From an uncultured Prevotellaceae bacterium (GTDB lineage: Bacteria; Bacteroidota; Bacteroidia; Bacteroidales; Muribaculaceae), in NCBI GenBank assembly GCA_900314215.1, contig OMUK01000039.1, positions 1 through 44,824 of the forward strand: a stretch of DNA of 44,824 bases, given 5' to 3'. Under the pieces are notes generated by a model. It did not search any database. It saw only the letters and a list, made by a program, of their open reading frames with translations, and was not told the origin of the DNA. Shown in pieces: positions 1-9,728 of the stretch. Positions within the stretch are counted from its first letter, which is position 1. Each line of letters opens with the position of its first letter. Position numbers and translations under genes: made by a program.

Positions 1-55
1 CAACTCCGTCAACTTTAACAACTCTCTTCTTAGCTGCGACTGTCTTTTTTGCCAT
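1..55 (-). CDS. rpsK: 30S ribosomal protein S11, N-terminal fragment
   Basis: Only the first 18 codons lie in the window; the gene runs off the left edge. The visible start MAKKTVAAKKRVVKVDG is the lysine-rich N-terminus usual for bacterial S11, a platform protein of the small subunit. It starts 12 bases after the rpsM stop codon, the normal order at the start of the alpha operon. The identification leans on position as much as on the short peptide. Confidence 0.85.
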   Translation of the reverse strand, partial: MAKKTVAAKKRVVKVDGV

Positions 56-67
56 ACTTTAATAAAA

Positions 68-448
68 TTATTTAGTAGCTTTCTTCTTGTTTGCAACTGT
101 CTTCTTGCGTCCCTTGCGGGTGCGGGCGTTGTTCTTGGTGCTTTGGCCGCGCACGGGCAGGCCGTTGCGGTGGCGGATGCCACGGTAGCAACCGATGTCC
201 ATGAGACGCTTGATGTTCATTTGAACTTCACTACGCAGGTCACCTTCAACCTTGTAGTCATTGCCGATGATTTCGCGCACCTTGGCTGCTTCAGCATCGG
301 TCCAATCCTTGACCTTGGTGTCTTCGCTCACACCGGCCTTGGCCAGGATTGTGGCGGCAGCGCTGCGGCCTATACCATAGATATAGGTGAGCGCGATGAC
401 GCCTCGTTTGTTTTGAGGGAGATCAACTCCGACTATACGTACTGCCAT
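68..448 (-). CDS. rpsM: 30S ribosomal protein S13
   Basis: Full-length 126-residue S13, a head protein of the small subunit that contacts the P-site tRNA and 16S rRNA. The N-terminal helix-two-turn-helix region carries YIYGIG (about residues 22-27). The basic C-terminal tail carries [14 protein letters not shown] followed by [10 protein letters not shown], both diagnostic for the family. It lies between rpmJ and rpsK in the conserved Bacteroidetes order and is probably cotranscribed with them. Confidence 0.98.
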   Translation of the reverse strand: MAVRIVGVDLPQNKRGVIALTYIYGIGRSAAATILAKAGVSEDTKVKDWTDAEAAKVREIIGNDYKVEGDLRSEVQMNIKRLMDIGCYRGIRHRNGLPVRGQSTKNNARTRKGRKKTVANKKKATK

Positions 449-485
449 ATAATGTGTTTATTTTTTTTGCAAAATTAATAAAAAA

Positions 486-602
486 TTACCCTTGACGCAT
501 CTTCATCTTAGGATTTTTCTTGTTTATCACGTAAAGACGACCCTTGCGGCGAACGATTTTGCAGTCGGGGGTGCGCTTTTTTATAGAGGCTCTTACTTTC
601 AT
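486..602 (-). CDS. rpmJ: 50S ribosomal protein L36
   Basis: A 38-residue protein read from ATG at 602 to TAA at 486. It begins [21 protein letters not shown] and ends KMRQG, the usual L36 sequence. Of the zinc ligands of the Cys-rich form only one Cys (residue 14) is present, so this is the zinc-free form. It lies 15 bases after infA and 37 bases before rpsM. It is easily missed because of its size. Confidence 0.96.
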   Translation of the reverse strand: MKVRASIKKRTPDCKIVRRKGRLYVINKKNPKMKMRQG

Positions 603-617
603 TTTAGTTGAGTTTTT

Positions 618-836
618 TTATTTGTATCTGAAAGAAATTCTTCCTTTGGAAAGATCGTAGGGCGACATTTCCACTTTCACCTTGTCGCCAGGCAGGATTT
701 TGATGTAGTGCATGCGCATCTTGCCCGAGATGTGGGCGGTGATTTGATGCCCGTTTTCAAGTTCTACGCGAAACATGGCGTTGGACAATGCCTCCACGAT
801 GGTTCCATCTTGTTCTATTGCGGCTTGTTTTGACAT
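618..836 (-). CDS. infA: Translation initiation factor IF-1
   Basis: 72 residues, the standard length for IF-1, which occupies the ribosomal A site during initiation. It is a single OB-fold S1-like domain; the segments [20 protein letters not shown] and [14 protein letters not shown] are typical. It sits between map and rpmJ, as in other Bacteroidetes. Confidence 0.97.
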   Translation of the reverse strand: MSKQAAIEQDGTIVEALSNAMFRVELENGHQITAHISGKMRMHYIKILPGDKVKVEMSPYDLSKGRISFRYK

Positions 837-875
837 ATAGAGAATATAAAACTAATTTAGTTGTTGAAAAAAATT

Positions 876-1661
876 CTAAATGAACCGGTCACCCAGCGCT
901 TCCTTCACATAGTCGAACGACGAGAGCACATCGGGCTTGCCGTGATGCACCGCGATTGAGTGCTCGTAGTGAGCAGCTGGCTTGCGGTCGCGAGTGCGAG
1001 TGGTCCAGCCGTCGCGCTCGATCACGATGTTGCGGTTGCCCATGGTGGTCATGGGCTCGATGGCGATGCACATGCCGTTCTTGATGAGCGGCCCGGTGCC
1101 CTTGCGCCCGAAGTTGGGCACATCGGGATCCTCGTGCAGCTTGCGCCCTACCCCATGCCCGGTGGCCTCGCGCACCACGCCGTAGCCACGGCTCTCGCAG
1201 TATTGCTGCACGGCGTGGCCTATGTCGCCCACGCGGTTGCCAGGCACAGCCTGAGCGATGCCCTCGTAGAGCGATTGCTTGGTGTCGATGAGAAATTGCT
1301 TCACCTGGGGAGCAACCTCGCCCACCATGAAGGTGTAGGTCGAGTCGCCGTTGAAGCCAGCCTCGGTGACAGCGCCACAGTCGATTGAGACGATGTCGCC
1401 GTCCTCGAGGACATAGCTCGACGGGATGCCGTGTATCACGACCTCGTTGACCGAGATGCACAGCGTGGCAGGATAACCGTAAAGACCCAAGAAACCTGGA
1501 GTGCAGTGCTGCGAGCGTATGTACTCCTCGGCGATCTGATCGAGGCGGCGCGTGGTGATGCCGGGGGCCACCCACTTGGCCACTTCGCCAAGTGTGCGTG
1601 CCACCACGAGGTCAGCCTCACGCAGGAGCTCGATTTCTTCTTCGGTCTTAAGATATATCAT
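876..1661 (-). CDS. map: Methionine aminopeptidase, type I
   Basis: 261-residue cytosolic enzyme that removes the initiator methionine from nascent proteins. The pita-bread metal ligands are visible: Asp94 (SIDCG), Asp106 (NGDSTYT), His169 (TGHGVG), Glu202 (IEPM) and Glu233 (YEHS). The substrate-site His77 lies in HGIPSS. The length matches the short type I form without an N-terminal extension. It follows secY in the same direction with a 36-base gap, so it is probably translated from the spc operon transcript. Confidence 0.97.
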   Translation of the reverse strand: MIYLKTEEEIELLREADLVVARTLGEVAKWVAPGITTRRLDQIAEEYIRSQHCTPGFLGLYGYPATLCISVNEVVIHGIPSSYVLEDGDIVSIDCGAVTEAGFNGDSTYTFMVGEVAPQVKQFLIDTKQSLYEGIAQAVPGNRVGDIGHAVQQYCESRGYGVVREATGHGVGRKLHEDPDVPNFGRKGTGPLIKNGMCIAIEPMTTMGNRNIVIERDGWTTRTRDRKPAAHYEHSIAVHHGKPDVLSSFDYVKEALGDRFI

Positions 1662-1697
1662 TTTTAATTTTCCTCTGTTGAAAAAACTTGCCAGCCA

Positions 1698-3038
1698 TTA
1701 AGCTTGAGTGCGTCCCTTGACTTTGCCCGACTTCATCAAGCCGTCGTAATGGTGCATCATCAAGTGAGTCTCAATCTGCTGTAATGTGTCGAGCACCACG
1801 CCCACTGTGATGAGCAGTGAGGTGCCGCCAAAGAATTGCGCAAAGTTCTGGTTGACGCCAAACACGCGAGCAAAGGCAGGCAGAATGGCAACGATGCCCA
1901 GGAAAATTGAGCCTGGCAGCGTGATGCGCGACATGATAGAGTCGAGGTAGTCGGCCGTCTTCTTGCCTGGCTTGATGCCTGGGATGAAGCCGCTGTTCTT
2001 CTTCATTTCCTCGGCCATCTGCGTGGGACGCACGGTGATGGCGGTGTAGAAATAGGTGAAGGCGACAATCATCAAGAAGTATACCACATTGTACCAGAAG
2101 CCGTTCATATCGCCAAAGGTGCGCGAGAACGAGCCGATGAAACCAGCGTCGTTCTGGTGAGCGCCAAATCCGGCCAGGGTGATGGGGATAAACATCAGTG
2201 CCTGGGCAAAGATGATAGGCATCACGTTGGCTGCATTCACCTTGAGCGGGATGTACTGGCGAGCACCACCATATTGCCTGTTGCCCACGATGCGCTTGGC
2301 ATACTGCACGGGCACCTTGCGAGTGCCCTGGGTGAGCATGACTGCACCGGCGGTGACGGCAAAGAGGATGATGATTTCAACCAGGAACATGACCAGGCCG
2401 CCCTGAGCCGTGGTGAGGCGAGCAGTGAACTCTTGCACGATGGCGCCAGGGAAGCGGGCGATGATACCTACAAGAATGATCATCGATATGCCATTGCCAA
2501 TGCCCTTGTCGGTAATCTTCTCGCCCAGCCACATGATAAACATTGCGCCCGCCGTCATTACGATCGACAGGAATACCATGGTGAAGGGGCTGAAGTTGAC
2601 CTGGCCACCGGCGCTGGCCACCTGATACTTCAAGTTGATGAGGTAGGCAGGAGCCTGCACAAGCAGGATGATCACTGTGAGGTAACGTGTGTACTGATTC
2701 AACTTCATGCGTCCACTCTCGCCTTCACGCTGCATCTTCTGGAAACGCGGGTAGACCATACCCAGCAGTTGGATCACGATCGACGCGGTGATGTAGGGCA
2801 TGATACCCAGGGCGAAAATGGAAGCCTGGGAGAAGGCGCCACCCGAGAACATGTCGAGCAGCTGCATCAGGCCACTATCGGTGAACTTGTGCAGAGCGGC
2901 AAGGTCGGATGGGCGGATTCCAGGCAACACCACGAAGCATCCAAATCGATACACAAGTATGAAAAGGAATGTGATGATGAGGCGTTTCCTGAGATCCTCG
3001 ATCTTCCAGATATTCTTTAATGTTTGAATAAGTTTCAT
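1698..3038 (-). CDS. secY: Preprotein translocase subunit SecY
   Basis: 446-residue polytopic inner-membrane protein forming the core channel of the Sec translocon. About ten hydrophobic spans are visible, starting with LIITFLFILVYRFGCFVVLPG near residue 20. Family signatures include the plug-side GGAFSQASIFALGIMPYI region and the cytosolic IGNGISMII segment. It lies directly after rplO (6-base gap) in the standard spc operon position. Confidence 0.98.
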   Translation of the reverse strand: MKLIQTLKNIWKIEDLRKRLIITFLFILVYRFGCFVVLPGIRPSDLAALHKFTDSGLMQLLDMFSGGAFSQASIFALGIMPYITASIVIQLLGMVYPRFQKMQREGESGRMKLNQYTRYLTVIILLVQAPAYLINLKYQVASAGGQVNFSPFTMVFLSIVMTAGAMFIMWLGEKITDKGIGNGISMIILVGIIARFPGAIVQEFTARLTTAQGGLVMFLVEIIILFAVTAGAVMLTQGTRKVPVQYAKRIVGNRQYGGARQYIPLKVNAANVMPIIFAQALMFIPITLAGFGAHQNDAGFIGSFSRTFGDMNGFWYNVVYFLMIVAFTYFYTAITVRPTQMAEEMKKNSGFIPGIKPGKKTADYLDSIMSRITLPGSIFLGIVAILPAFARVFGVNQNFAQFFGGTSLLITVGVVLDTLQQIETHLMMHHYDGLMKSGKVKGRTQA

Positions 3039-3044
3039 TAGCTT

Positions 3045-3491
3045 TTAAACTTTTGCAATTGAGCCGCCGGCAGCGGTGATGGCTTCCTCGGCTTTCTTAG
3101 AGAATGCGTTGGCTTCAACCTCGAGCTTCTTGGTGAGGGTGCCGTTGGCGAGAATCTTCACGAGCTGACCCTTGCGCACCAGTCCTGCTTGCAGCAGATC
3201 GGCAACGGTGATCTTCTCGAGGCCCTTCTCGGTGGCCAGCTGCTCAAGCGTAGACACGTTGACAGCCTTGTACTCTACACGGTTGATGTTTTTGAAACCG
3301 CCCTTAGGCACGCGGCGCTGCAGAGGCATCTGGCCGCCTTCAAAACCAACTTTATTCTTGTAACCCGAACGTGACTTAGCACCCTTGCTACCACGGGTGG
3401 CAGTGCCGCCCTTGCCCGAGCCTGGGCCACGTCCTATGCGACGTTTTTTCTTATTTGAACCAACAGCGGGTTGTAAATTACTTAAATCCAT
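3045..3491 (-). CDS. rplO: 50S ribosomal protein L15
   Basis: 148 residues. The N-terminal half is a glycine/arginine-rich extension (GRGPGSGKGGTATRGSKGAK), as in all bacterial L15 proteins; it threads into 23S rRNA. The C-terminal globular half ends AAGGSIAKV. It lies between rpmD and secY. Confidence 0.98.
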   Translation of the reverse strand: MDLSNLQPAVGSNKKKRRIGRGPGSGKGGTATRGSKGAKSRSGYKNKVGFEGGQMPLQRRVPKGGFKNINRVEYKAVNVSTLEQLATEKGLEKITVADLLQAGLVRKGQLVKILANGTLTKKLEVEANAFSKKAEEAITAAGGSIAKV

Positions 3492-3516
3492 GATGTTTTT
3501 TCTACAAAATTAAATG

Positions 3517-3696
3517 TTAAGCTTCAGTAACTTCTACCAGGTGGCGAACAGCGTTGACCATGCCCAGAATTTGGGGAGTGGCCTCGTGCTCAACGACTTG
3601 GTTCAATTTATGCAGACCCAGGGCATCGAGGGTCCTCTTCTGACGAGCAGGACGATTGATTCTGCTTACAACTTGTTTAATCTTAATTTTAGCCAT
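3517..3696 (-). CDS. rpmD: 50S ribosomal protein L30
   Basis: 59 residues from ATG at 3696 to TAA at 3517, beginning MAKIKIKQVVSRINRPARQK. The segment RTLDALGLHKLNQVVEHEAT is the family core. The length is normal for bacterial L30. It lies in the conserved rpsE-rpmD-rplO order, 17 bases after rpsE. Confidence 0.96.
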   Translation of the reverse strand: MAKIKIKQVVSRINRPARQKRTLDALGLHKLNQVVEHEATPQILGMVNAVRHLVEVTEA

Positions 3697-3713
3697 AATG
3701 AGTGTACTAATTT

Positions 3714-4232
3714 TTAACCGTTAAACACTTTGTCAAGGGTCACGCCACGATAGTGAGCGATTTCTTGAGGAGAACGCATCTCGCCCAGAGCTGCCATAGT
3801 AGCCTTCACCAGGTTGTGAGGATTGCTGGAGCCCTTCGACTTGCAAATCACGTCGGTAATACCCACGCTCTCGAGCACGGCACGCATAGCGCCACCGGCC
3901 TTAACACCGGTACCGGGGGTAGCAGGCATCATGATGATGCGGCTGCCGCCGAACTTGGCCACCTGCTCGTGAGGGATGGTGCCGTTGTGCACGGGCACCT
4001 TGATGAGATTCTTCTTGGCCACCTCTACGCCCTTGGCGATGGCGGTGGTCACCTCATTGGCCTTGCCTAAGCCGTAGCCAATGATGCCGTTGCCGTCGCC
4101 CACGACAACGATTGCAGCGAAAGTGAATGTGCGGCCGCCCTTGGTAACCTTGGTGGTACGGTTGATGGCCACGAGGCGATCTTTCAGTTCTATATCGCTA
4201 GTAGATTTAACTCGATTATATTTCTTTACCAT
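3714..4232 (-). CDS. rpsE: 30S ribosomal protein S5
   Basis: 172-residue S5, which contributes to decoding accuracy at the mRNA entry side. The N-terminal double-stranded-RNA-binding-like domain is recognisable by [10 protein letters not shown] and [16 protein letters not shown] (about residues 30-60). The C-terminal domain contains the alanine/glycine-rich [15 protein letters not shown]. It starts 5 bases after rplR, so translation is probably coupled. Confidence 0.98.
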   Translation of the reverse strand: MVKKYNRVKSTSDIELKDRLVAINRTTKVTKGGRTFTFAAIVVVGDGNGIIGYGLGKANEVTTAIAKGVEVAKKNLIKVPVHNGTIPHEQVAKFGGSRIIMMPATPGTGVKAGGAMRAVLESVGITDVICKSKGSSNPHNLVKATMAALGEMRSPQEIAHYRGVTLDKVFNG

Positions 4233-4237
4233 GATTT

Positions 4238-4579
4238 TTAAAATTTAAGTCCGCCTTTGCGAGCGCCATCGGCCAGTGATTTAACTCTACCATGGAACAG
4301 GAAGCCGTTGCGGTCAAAGACCACGGCAGTGATGCCGGCGTCTTGAGCCTTCTTGGCAACGGTCTCGCCCACCTTGGCAGCGATTTCAGATTTAGTGCCC
4401 TCGGTCAGGCCCTTGGAAGAGGCCGAGACCAGGGTCTTGCCAGCAACGTCATCGATGAGTTGAGCATAGATTTGCTTGTTGCTGCGGAACACACACAGGC
4501 GCGGGCGCTGGGCAGTGCCGCTGATCTTGCCGCGGATGCGTGCCTTGATTTTATATCGTCTTTGAGTTTTAGATATCAT
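4238..4579 (-). CDS. rplR: 50S ribosomal protein L18
   Basis: 113-residue 5S-rRNA-binding protein. [20 protein letters not shown] and the C-terminal [20 protein letters not shown] are standard L18 segments. It lies between rplF and rpsE. Confidence 0.98.
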   Translation of the reverse strand: MISKTQRRYKIKARIRGKISGTAQRPRLCVFRSNKQIYAQLIDDVAGKTLVSASSKGLTEGTKSEIAAKVGETVAKKAQDAGITAVVFDRNGFLFHGRVKSLADGARKGGLKF

Positions 4580-4607
4580 AATAATCCTAAATGTGTAAAT
4601 TCAATTT

Positions 4608-5162
4608 TTACTTGGCAGCTGCCGTTTTACCCGACTTGCGGCGAATTACCTCGCCCACAAACTTAATACCCTTGCCCTTGTAAGGCTCAGGCTTGCGGAA
4701 TGAACGTATCTTGGCGCAAATCTGGCCGAGCAGTTGCTTGTCGGCGCTCTCAATGGTGATGAGAGGATTCTTGTTGCGCTCACTCTTGGCCTCAACGTGC
4801 ACCTCGGGGGGCATCTTGAGATAGATGGCGTGAGAGTAACCGAGCGCAAGCTCGAGCACTTGGCCGTTGGCCGTGGCTTTGTAACCCACACCCACGATTT
4901 CCATTTCTTTCTTGTAGCCCTGGCTCACACCCACAACCATGTTGTTGATAAGAGCGCGGTAGAGTCCGTGCTGAGCGCGCGACTCCTTGCTGTCGTCGGG
5001 ACGGGTCACGTGAAGCACGCCGTCTTTCACCTCAACGCCTATGGCGGGGTTCACAGCTTGCTTGAGCTCGCCCTTGGGACCCTTCACGGTCACCACATTG
5101 TCTTTCACATCTACTGTTACGCCGGCAGGTAACTCAATTGGCAATTTTCCTATTCTTGACAT
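4608..5162 (-). CDS. rplF: 50S ribosomal protein L6
   Basis: 184-residue two-domain protein located near the sarcin-ricin loop where elongation factors bind. It starts MSRIGKLPIELPAGV. The C-terminal motif PEPYKGKGIKFVGEVIRRK is the L6 signature. Length and operon position are normal. Confidence 0.98.
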   Translation of the reverse strand: MSRIGKLPIELPAGVTVDVKDNVVTVKGPKGELKQAVNPAIGVEVKDGVLHVTRPDDSKESRAQHGLYRALINNMVVGVSQGYKKEMEIVGVGYKATANGQVLELALGYSHAIYLKMPPEVHVEAKSERNKNPLITIESADKQLLGQICAKIRSFRKPEPYKGKGIKFVGEVIRRKSGKTAAAK

Positions 5163-5180
5163 AATTAAATTCCTCCTTCA

Positions 5181-5582
5181 TTAATAAACGTAACACAAAA
5201 CTTCACCGCCTATTTTTTTCTCCTTGGCCTCCTTGTTGGTCATCACACCTTGAGAGGTCGAAAGGATGGCGATACCTAAACCATTGAGAACGCGCGGCAT
5301 GTCCTTGTAGCCAGTGTACTGGCGCAGGCCTGGACGCGACACGCGAGTGAGGCACTTGATGGCGTTCACATGGTCGACGCTGTCGTACTTGAGCGCGATC
5401 TTGATAGTGCCTACGGGGCTGTCCTGGGGCTCTACAAACTTGTAGTTGAGGATGTAGCCCTGGTCAAAAAGGATACGGGTGATCTCTTTTTTCATTTTCG
5501 AAGAAGGGATTTCAACGACACGGTGCTGTGCCTTGATCGCATTCCTCAGTCTTGTTAAATAATCTGCTATTGGATCAGTCAT
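5181..5582 (-). CDS. rpsH: 30S ribosomal protein S8
   Basis: 133 residues from the ATG at 5582 (MTDPIADYLTRLRNA). An in-frame ATG exists 45 bases upstream, but the family begins at MTDPIADYL, so the downstream start is chosen. It binds the central domain of 16S rRNA; in E. coli it is the repressor of the spc operon. The C-terminal signature GIAILSTSQGVMTNKEAK is present. Confidence 0.97.
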   Translation of the reverse strand: MTDPIADYLTRLRNAIKAQHRVVEIPSSKMKKEITRILFDQGYILNYKFVEPQDSPVGTIKIALKYDSVDHVNAIKCLTRVSRPGLRQYTGYKDMPRVLNGLGIAILSTSQGVMTNKEAKEKKIGGEVLCYVY

Positions 5583-5694
5583 TATGAATTGATTGTTTAA
5601 ATTGATTCGGAGTTGTGTCCCGAACAATATTTAAAATAACTTCTTCTTTTTTACTTTTTAAGTGTTGAGTTGATATCGCTCTTGCCCAACCGCT

Positions 5695-5964
5695 TTACCA
5701 GCTAGCCTTCTTCACGCCCGGGATTAAACCGGCCGAAGCCATCTCGCGGAAGTCGATGCGAGAGATGCCGAACTGGCGCATGTAGCCCTTGGGACGGCCC
5801 GACATCTTGCAGATGTTGTGCAGGCGCACGGGCGATGCGTTGTGAGGCAGTTTCTGAAGAGCTTCATAGTCGCCGGCCTTCTTGAGAGCTGCGCGCTTGG
5901 CTGCATACTTAGCCACGAGCTTCTCGCGCTTGGCCTGACGGGCTTTCATTGATTCTTTTGCCAT
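5695..5964 (-). CDS. rpsN: 30S ribosomal protein S14, zinc-independent form
   Basis: 89 residues starting [17 protein letters not shown]. The region that carries two CxxC zinc knuckles in the other S14 type reads [19 protein letters not shown] here, with a single Cys. It is therefore the longer zinc-independent form. The gap to rpsH (112 bases) is the largest within this part of the operon. Confidence 0.97.
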   Translation of the reverse strand: MAKESMKARQAKREKLVAKYAAKRAALKKAGDYEALQKLPHNASPVRLHNICKMSGRPKGYMRQFGISRIDFREMASAGLIPGVKKASW

Positions 5965-5995
5965 AAATATTAAATAGTTTACTTAAAAAATTTAA

Positions 5996-6541
5996 TTACT
6001 TAGCATTCTTGAAGGGGAGGCCGAACTCCTTGAGCAGTGCATAGCCTTCCTCGTCGGTCTTGGCAGTGGTGACAAAGGTGATGTTCATGCCAGTCATCTT
6101 GGTCACGGTGTCGATGTTGATTTCAGGGAAGATGATTTGCTCCTGGATACCCACGGTGTAGTTGCCGCGGCCGTCGAGCTTGCCCTCGATACCCTTGAAG
6201 TCGCGGATACGTGGCAGAGCGATGCGGATGAAGCGCTCCATGAATTCATACATGCGGTCGCGGCGCAGGGTCACGCGGGCGCCGATAGGCATCTTCTTGC
6301 GCACGCGGAAGTTGGAGATATCCTTCTTCGAGAGCGTGGGCACAGCCTTCTGGCCGGTAATAATAGTCAACTCGTTGATAGCAGTGTCGATGATCTTCTT
6401 GTCCTGGGTGGCGTCGCCCAGACCTTCGTTGAGGACGATTTTCACCAGGCGTGGGATTTGCATCGTGCTGCTGTAGTTAAATTGCTTCATGAGAGCTGGA
6501 GCAATCTTCTCGTCATATTGTTTCTTAAGGGTTGTAGCCAT
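5996..6541 (-). CDS. rplE: 50S ribosomal protein L5
   Basis: 181-residue central-protuberance protein that binds 5S rRNA and contacts the P-site tRNA. Recognisable segments are IPRLVKIVLNEGLGDA, TGQKAVPTLSKKDISNFRVR and GRGNYTVGIQEQIIFPEI. Its ATG overlaps the stop of rplX by one base (TAATG), which implies translational coupling. Confidence 0.98.
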   Translation of the reverse strand: MATTLKKQYDEKIAPALMKQFNYSSTMQIPRLVKIVLNEGLGDATQDKKIIDTAINELTIITGQKAVPTLSKKDISNFRVRKKMPIGARVTLRRDRMYEFMERFIRIALPRIRDFKGIEGKLDGRGNYTVGIQEQIIFPEINIDTVTKMTGMNITFVTTAKTDEEGYALLKEFGLPFKNAK

Positions 6542-6870
6542 TATTTAATCTCCTCTCCTGATTTTTTAGCGTAACGTATTGTTTTGCCGTTCTCATCCTT
6601 CTTGAAACCAACGCGCGTGGGACGTGGCGACTTGCCGCTCTTGGGGTCGACGGGGTTGATGTTAGACAAGTGAATGGGGGCTTCCATCTTGATAATGCCG
6701 CCTTGCGGATGCTTGGCGCTGGGCTTGGTGCTCTTCGACACCATGTTGATACCCTCTACGATTGCGCGGTTCTCCTTAGCAAGAACGCTCAGGACACGAC
6801 CAGTTTTACCCTTGTCGTCACCGGCGAGCACATAGACTGTATCGCCTTTCTTTATGTGTAACTTAGCCAT
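6541..6870 (-). CDS. rplX: 50S ribosomal protein L24
   Basis: 109 residues. The KOW motif is near the N-terminus ([20 protein letters not shown]), followed by the invariant [16 protein letters not shown] segment. It acts in early 23S rRNA folding. The stop codon overlaps the rplE start. Confidence 0.98.
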   Translation of the reverse strand: MAKLHIKKGDTVYVLAGDDKGKTGRVLSVLAKENRAIVEGINMVSKSTKPSAKHPQGGIIKMEAPIHLSNINPVDPKSGKSPRPTRVGFKKDENGKTIRYAKKSGEEIK

Positions 6871-6900
6871 TTACTTAATTGAACTGTGATAAAAATTTTA

Positions 6901-7266
6901 TTAAAGAACTTCGGGAGCGAGTGAGACGATCTTCATGTTGGTAGCACGCAGCTCGCGTGCCACGGGGCCGAAGATACGAGTGCCACGCAGCTCGCCAGTA
7001 TTGTTGATCAAAACGCAGGCATTGTCGTCGAAGCGGATGTAGGAGCCGTCGGGGCGGCGTATCTCCTTATTGGTGCGCACGACAATGGCGCGAGAAACAG
7101 TGCCTTTCTTCACCTCCGACGAGGGGATGGCGCTCTTGACGCTCACCACGATAGTGTCGCCTATCGAGGCGTAGCGACGGCCAGTGCCGCCGAGCACGCG
7201 GATGCAGAGCACCTCGCGGGCGCCGCTGTTGTCGGCAACTGATAATCTAGTTTCTGTCTGAATCAT
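6901..7266 (-). CDS. rplN: 50S ribosomal protein L14
   Basis: 121 residues beginning [19 protein letters not shown], the conserved L14 N-terminus. The C-terminus is also typical ([23 protein letters not shown]). It forms part of an intersubunit bridge. Confidence 0.98.
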   Translation of the reverse strand: MIQTETRLSVADNSGAREVLCIRVLGGTGRRYASIGDTIVVSVKSAIPSSEVKKGTVSRAIVVRTNKEIRRPDGSYIRFDDNACVLINNTGELRGTRIFGPVARELRATNMKIVSLAPEVL

Positions 7267-7278
7267 AATCTGAATTAA

Positions 7279-7539
7279 TTACTTAGCTTTTTCGATGATT
7301 TCAACTAATCTCCATCTCTTGGTCTTGCTCAGGGGGCGGGTCTCCATCAAGCGCACCTTGTCGCCAACGTGGCACTCGTTGTTCTCGTCGTGAGCGTGGT
7401 ATTTCTTTGTCTTGTTGACAAATTTACCATAGATTGGGTGTTTCTCTTTCCACTTGATGGTCACAGTGATAGTTTTGTCACCCTTGTTGCTGGAAACAAC
7501 CCCAATTCTCTCTTTTCTTAAGTTTCTTTTTTCTTCCAT
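7279..7539 (-). CDS. rpsQ: 30S ribosomal protein S17
   Basis: 86-residue OB-fold protein. [19 protein letters not shown] and the C-terminal [20 protein letters not shown] are the S17 hallmarks. It lies between rpmC and rplN with gaps of about 12 bases. Confidence 0.98.
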   Translation of the reverse strand: MEEKRNLRKERIGVVSSNKGDKTITVTIKWKEKHPIYGKFVNKTKKYHAHDENNECHVGDKVRLMETRPLSKTKRWRLVEIIEKAK

Positions 7540-7550
7540 CGCGGTTGGGA

Positions 7551-7751
7551 TTATTTATTGATTTTTAATTCACGCGCGCGTACCTCGGTCTTGAGGCGGG
7601 CGATGTTTCTCCTGTCGAGTGTAATCTTTGCGGGATTATCAAGGGGAGAGATAGAATGCTGAATTTTCTCTTGAACATACTCCTTCTGAGCGGCATCCAG
7701 GCGCTCGGCGAGTTCTTTGTCGCTCAATTCTTTGTAATCTTCCTTTTTCAT
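7551..7751 (-). CDS. rpmC: 50S ribosomal protein L29
   Basis: 66-residue two-helix protein near the peptide exit tunnel. It starts [19 protein letters not shown] and ends with the [16 protein letters not shown] helix. Position after rplP is conserved. Confidence 0.97.
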   Translation of the reverse strand: MKKEDYKELSDKELAERLDAAQKEYVQEKIQHSISPLDNPAKITLDRRNIARLKTEVRARELKINK

Positions 7752-7773
7752 AATCTACTAGAGTTGCTTAGAA

Positions 7774-8208
7774 TTACACAGTTTGAGATGGATCATAATT
7801 GCGGGCTACCACAAATTTGGTAGGGATTGGGAGCTTCTGGGCTGCCAGGCGCAGTGCCTCTTTGGCCACGTCGTAGCTCACGCCGTCGACCTCGATGAGG
7901 ATGCGGCCGGGGAACACAGGTGCAACGTATCCGGCGACGTCGCCCTTACCTTTACCCATACGCACGTCGGCTGGCTTGCGGGTAAATGGCTTGTCGGGGA
8001 AGATGCGCACCCAGATTTGACCTTCACGCTGCATGTAGCGTGTCACAGCCACACGGGCGGCCTCGATTTGGCGTGCGGTAATCCACTTGCTCTCGAGAGC
8101 CTTGATACCGAATGAGCCAAAGTCGAGATGGGTGCCACGCTTGGCATACTTGCGCGGGTGCCCGTCGGCTGGTCTTCTATATTTTAATCTTTTTGGTTGT
8201 TGTAACAT
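7774..8208 (-). CDS. rplP: 50S ribosomal protein L16
   Basis: 144 residues beginning [16 protein letters not shown]. It contains [20 protein letters not shown] and [15 protein letters not shown], the L16 signatures around the A-site tRNA elbow. Confidence 0.98.
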   Translation of the reverse strand: MLQQPKRLKYRRPADGHPRKYAKRGTHLDFGSFGIKALESKWITARQIEAARVAVTRYMQREGQIWVRIFPDKPFTRKPADVRMGKGKGDVAGYVAPVFPGRILIEVDGVSYDVAKEALRLAAQKLPIPTKFVVARNYDPSQTV

Positions 8209-8248
8209 TGTAGTTGAGAATTGTTGTTAAAAACTTAAACTTAATTTT

Positions 8249-8968
8249 TTAACGGTTGTTCTTTTTATTGCGGAAGCCGCCACGACGGCCGCCCGAGCGG
8301 CGCTCGTTGCTGTTCTGCGTGAAGTTGGGGGCAAGGTCCTTCTTGCCGTAAACCTCACCGCGGCATATCCACACTTTCACGCCGATGAGGCCCACCTTGG
8401 TGAGCGCAGGCACGAGAGCGTAGTCGATGTCGGCACGCAGGGTGTGCAGTGGAGTGCGGCCTTCCTTAAACATCTCGGAGCGTGCCATCTCGGCGCCGTT
8501 GAGGCGGCCGTTGACTTGCACCTTGATGCCCTCGGCGCCCATGCGCATGGTCGAGGCCACAGCCATCTTCACAGCGCGGCGATAGGCGATCTTGCCCTCG
8601 ATCTGGTGAGCGATGTTGCTGGCCACGATCTCGGCGTCGAGTTCAGGACGCTTCACCTCGTAGATGTTGATTTGCACATCCTTGTTGGTGAGGTTCTTCA
8701 ATTCCTCTTTGAGCTTGTCTACATCCTGGCCGCCCTTGCCGATGATCAGGCCGGGGCGCGAGGTGCAGATGGTCACGGTCACGAGCTTGAGCGTGCGCTC
8801 AATCACGATGCGCGAGACACTGGCCTTGGCCAGACGCACGTTAAGATACTTGCGGATTTTAGAATCCTCGACAAGAGTATCTCCATAATTACTACCACCG
8901 TACCAGTTGGAATCCCAGCCACGGATGATACCTAAACGATTGCTAATTGGATTTACTTTCTGTCCCAT
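8249..8968 (-). CDS. rpsC: 30S ribosomal protein S3
   Basis: 239 residues. [20 protein letters not shown] is the family start. The KH domain carries its GxxG loop in [15 protein letters not shown]. The C-terminal domain includes [21 protein letters not shown] basic Gly/Arg-rich tail closes the protein. S3 lines the mRNA entry tunnel. Confidence 0.98.
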   Translation of the reverse strand: MGQKVNPISNRLGIIRGWDSNWYGGSNYGDTLVEDSKIRKYLNVRLAKASVSRIVIERTLKLVTVTICTSRPGLIIGKGGQDVDKLKEELKNLTNKDVQINIYEVKRPELDAEIVASNIAHQIEGKIAYRRAVKMAVASTMRMGAEGIKVQVNGRLNGAEMARSEMFKEGRTPLHTLRADIDYALVPALTKVGLIGVKVWICRGEVYGKKDLAPNFTQNSNERRSGGRRGGFRNKKNNR

Positions 8969-8976
8969 AATCTTTT

Positions 8977-9387
8977 TTATGCGTCTTTTTTGTCATTATT
9001 AATAGTGTCTACATAGAGGGTGATGTGGTTGGAACGCTTGCGAATGCGGTAGCCACGACCCTGCGGAGCTGGACGGAGACGCTTGAGCATTGGAGCGCAA
9101 TCAACAGTGATTGTCTTAATGTAGAGCTCGCCGTTCTCTGCTTTCTTGCCATTTTTCTGTTCCCAGTTGGAAATGGCCGACTTGAGGAGCTTCTCAATAT
9201 CGGCGGCAGCATGCTTATTGGAGAAATGAAGGAGACCCAGGGCCTTGAACACCTCAACGCCGCGCACCATGTCGGCCACCAAGCGCATCTTGCGTGGCGA
9301 GCTTGGCACGTTTTTCAGCTTGGCGAAGGATTGCTCACGGCGGGCTTCCTTGATTTTGTTAGCTGTTTCTCTTTTTCTTTTACCCAT
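8977..9387 (-). CDS. rplV: 50S ribosomal protein L22
   Basis: 136 residues, longer than the E. coli protein by a basic N-terminal extension of about 20 residues. The core [16 protein letters not shown] and the hairpin region [20 protein letters not shown], which lines the exit tunnel, are clear. Confidence 0.98.
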   Translation of the reverse strand: MGKRKRETANKIKEARREQSFAKLKNVPSSPRKMRLVADMVRGVEVFKALGLLHFSNKHAAADIEKLLKSAISNWEQKNGKKAENGELYIKTITVDCAPMLKRLRPAPQGRGYRIRKRSNHITLYVDTINNDKKDA

Positions 9388-9434
9388 TGTATTTTAATTC
9401 TTTTTTTGTCAATTGAATTGATATCCCGGGCCCA

Positions 9435-9701
9435 TTACTTGTTGTTGCCGCTGTGACCACGGAAGGTGCGTGTGGGAGCGAACTCGCCAAGCTTGTGACC
9501 TACCATGTTCTCGGTAACATAGACGGGAATGAACTTGTTTCCATTGTGCACAGCGAAGGTGTGGCCAACGAATTCGGGGGCGATCATCGAGGCACGCGAC
9601 CAGGTCTTGATCACGCTCTTCTTGCCGCTCTCATTCATAGCGTCGACCTTCTTCTCGAGCTTTACACTGATGTAAGGGCCTTTTTTTAATGAACGACTCA
9701 T
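9435..9701 (-). CDS. rpsS: 30S ribosomal protein S19
   Basis: 88 residues starting [19 protein letters not shown]. The C-terminal [18 protein letters not shown] is the S19 signature. A small-subunit head protein that pairs with S13. Confidence 0.98.
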   Translation of the reverse strand: MSRSLKKGPYISVKLEKKVDAMNESGKKSVIKTWSRASMIAPEFVGHTFAVHNGNKFIPVYVTENMVGHKLGEFAPTRTFRGHSGNNK

Positions 9702-9728
9702 AAGTGTGTTACTTAATAATTAATCAAA

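Noticed and set aside
2157-3020. Long plus-strand open frame (about 287 codons) opposite secY
   Set aside because: It lies fully antisense to secY, and its translation is the low-complexity His/Asp-rich type that GC-rich antisense frames give. No family resemblance.
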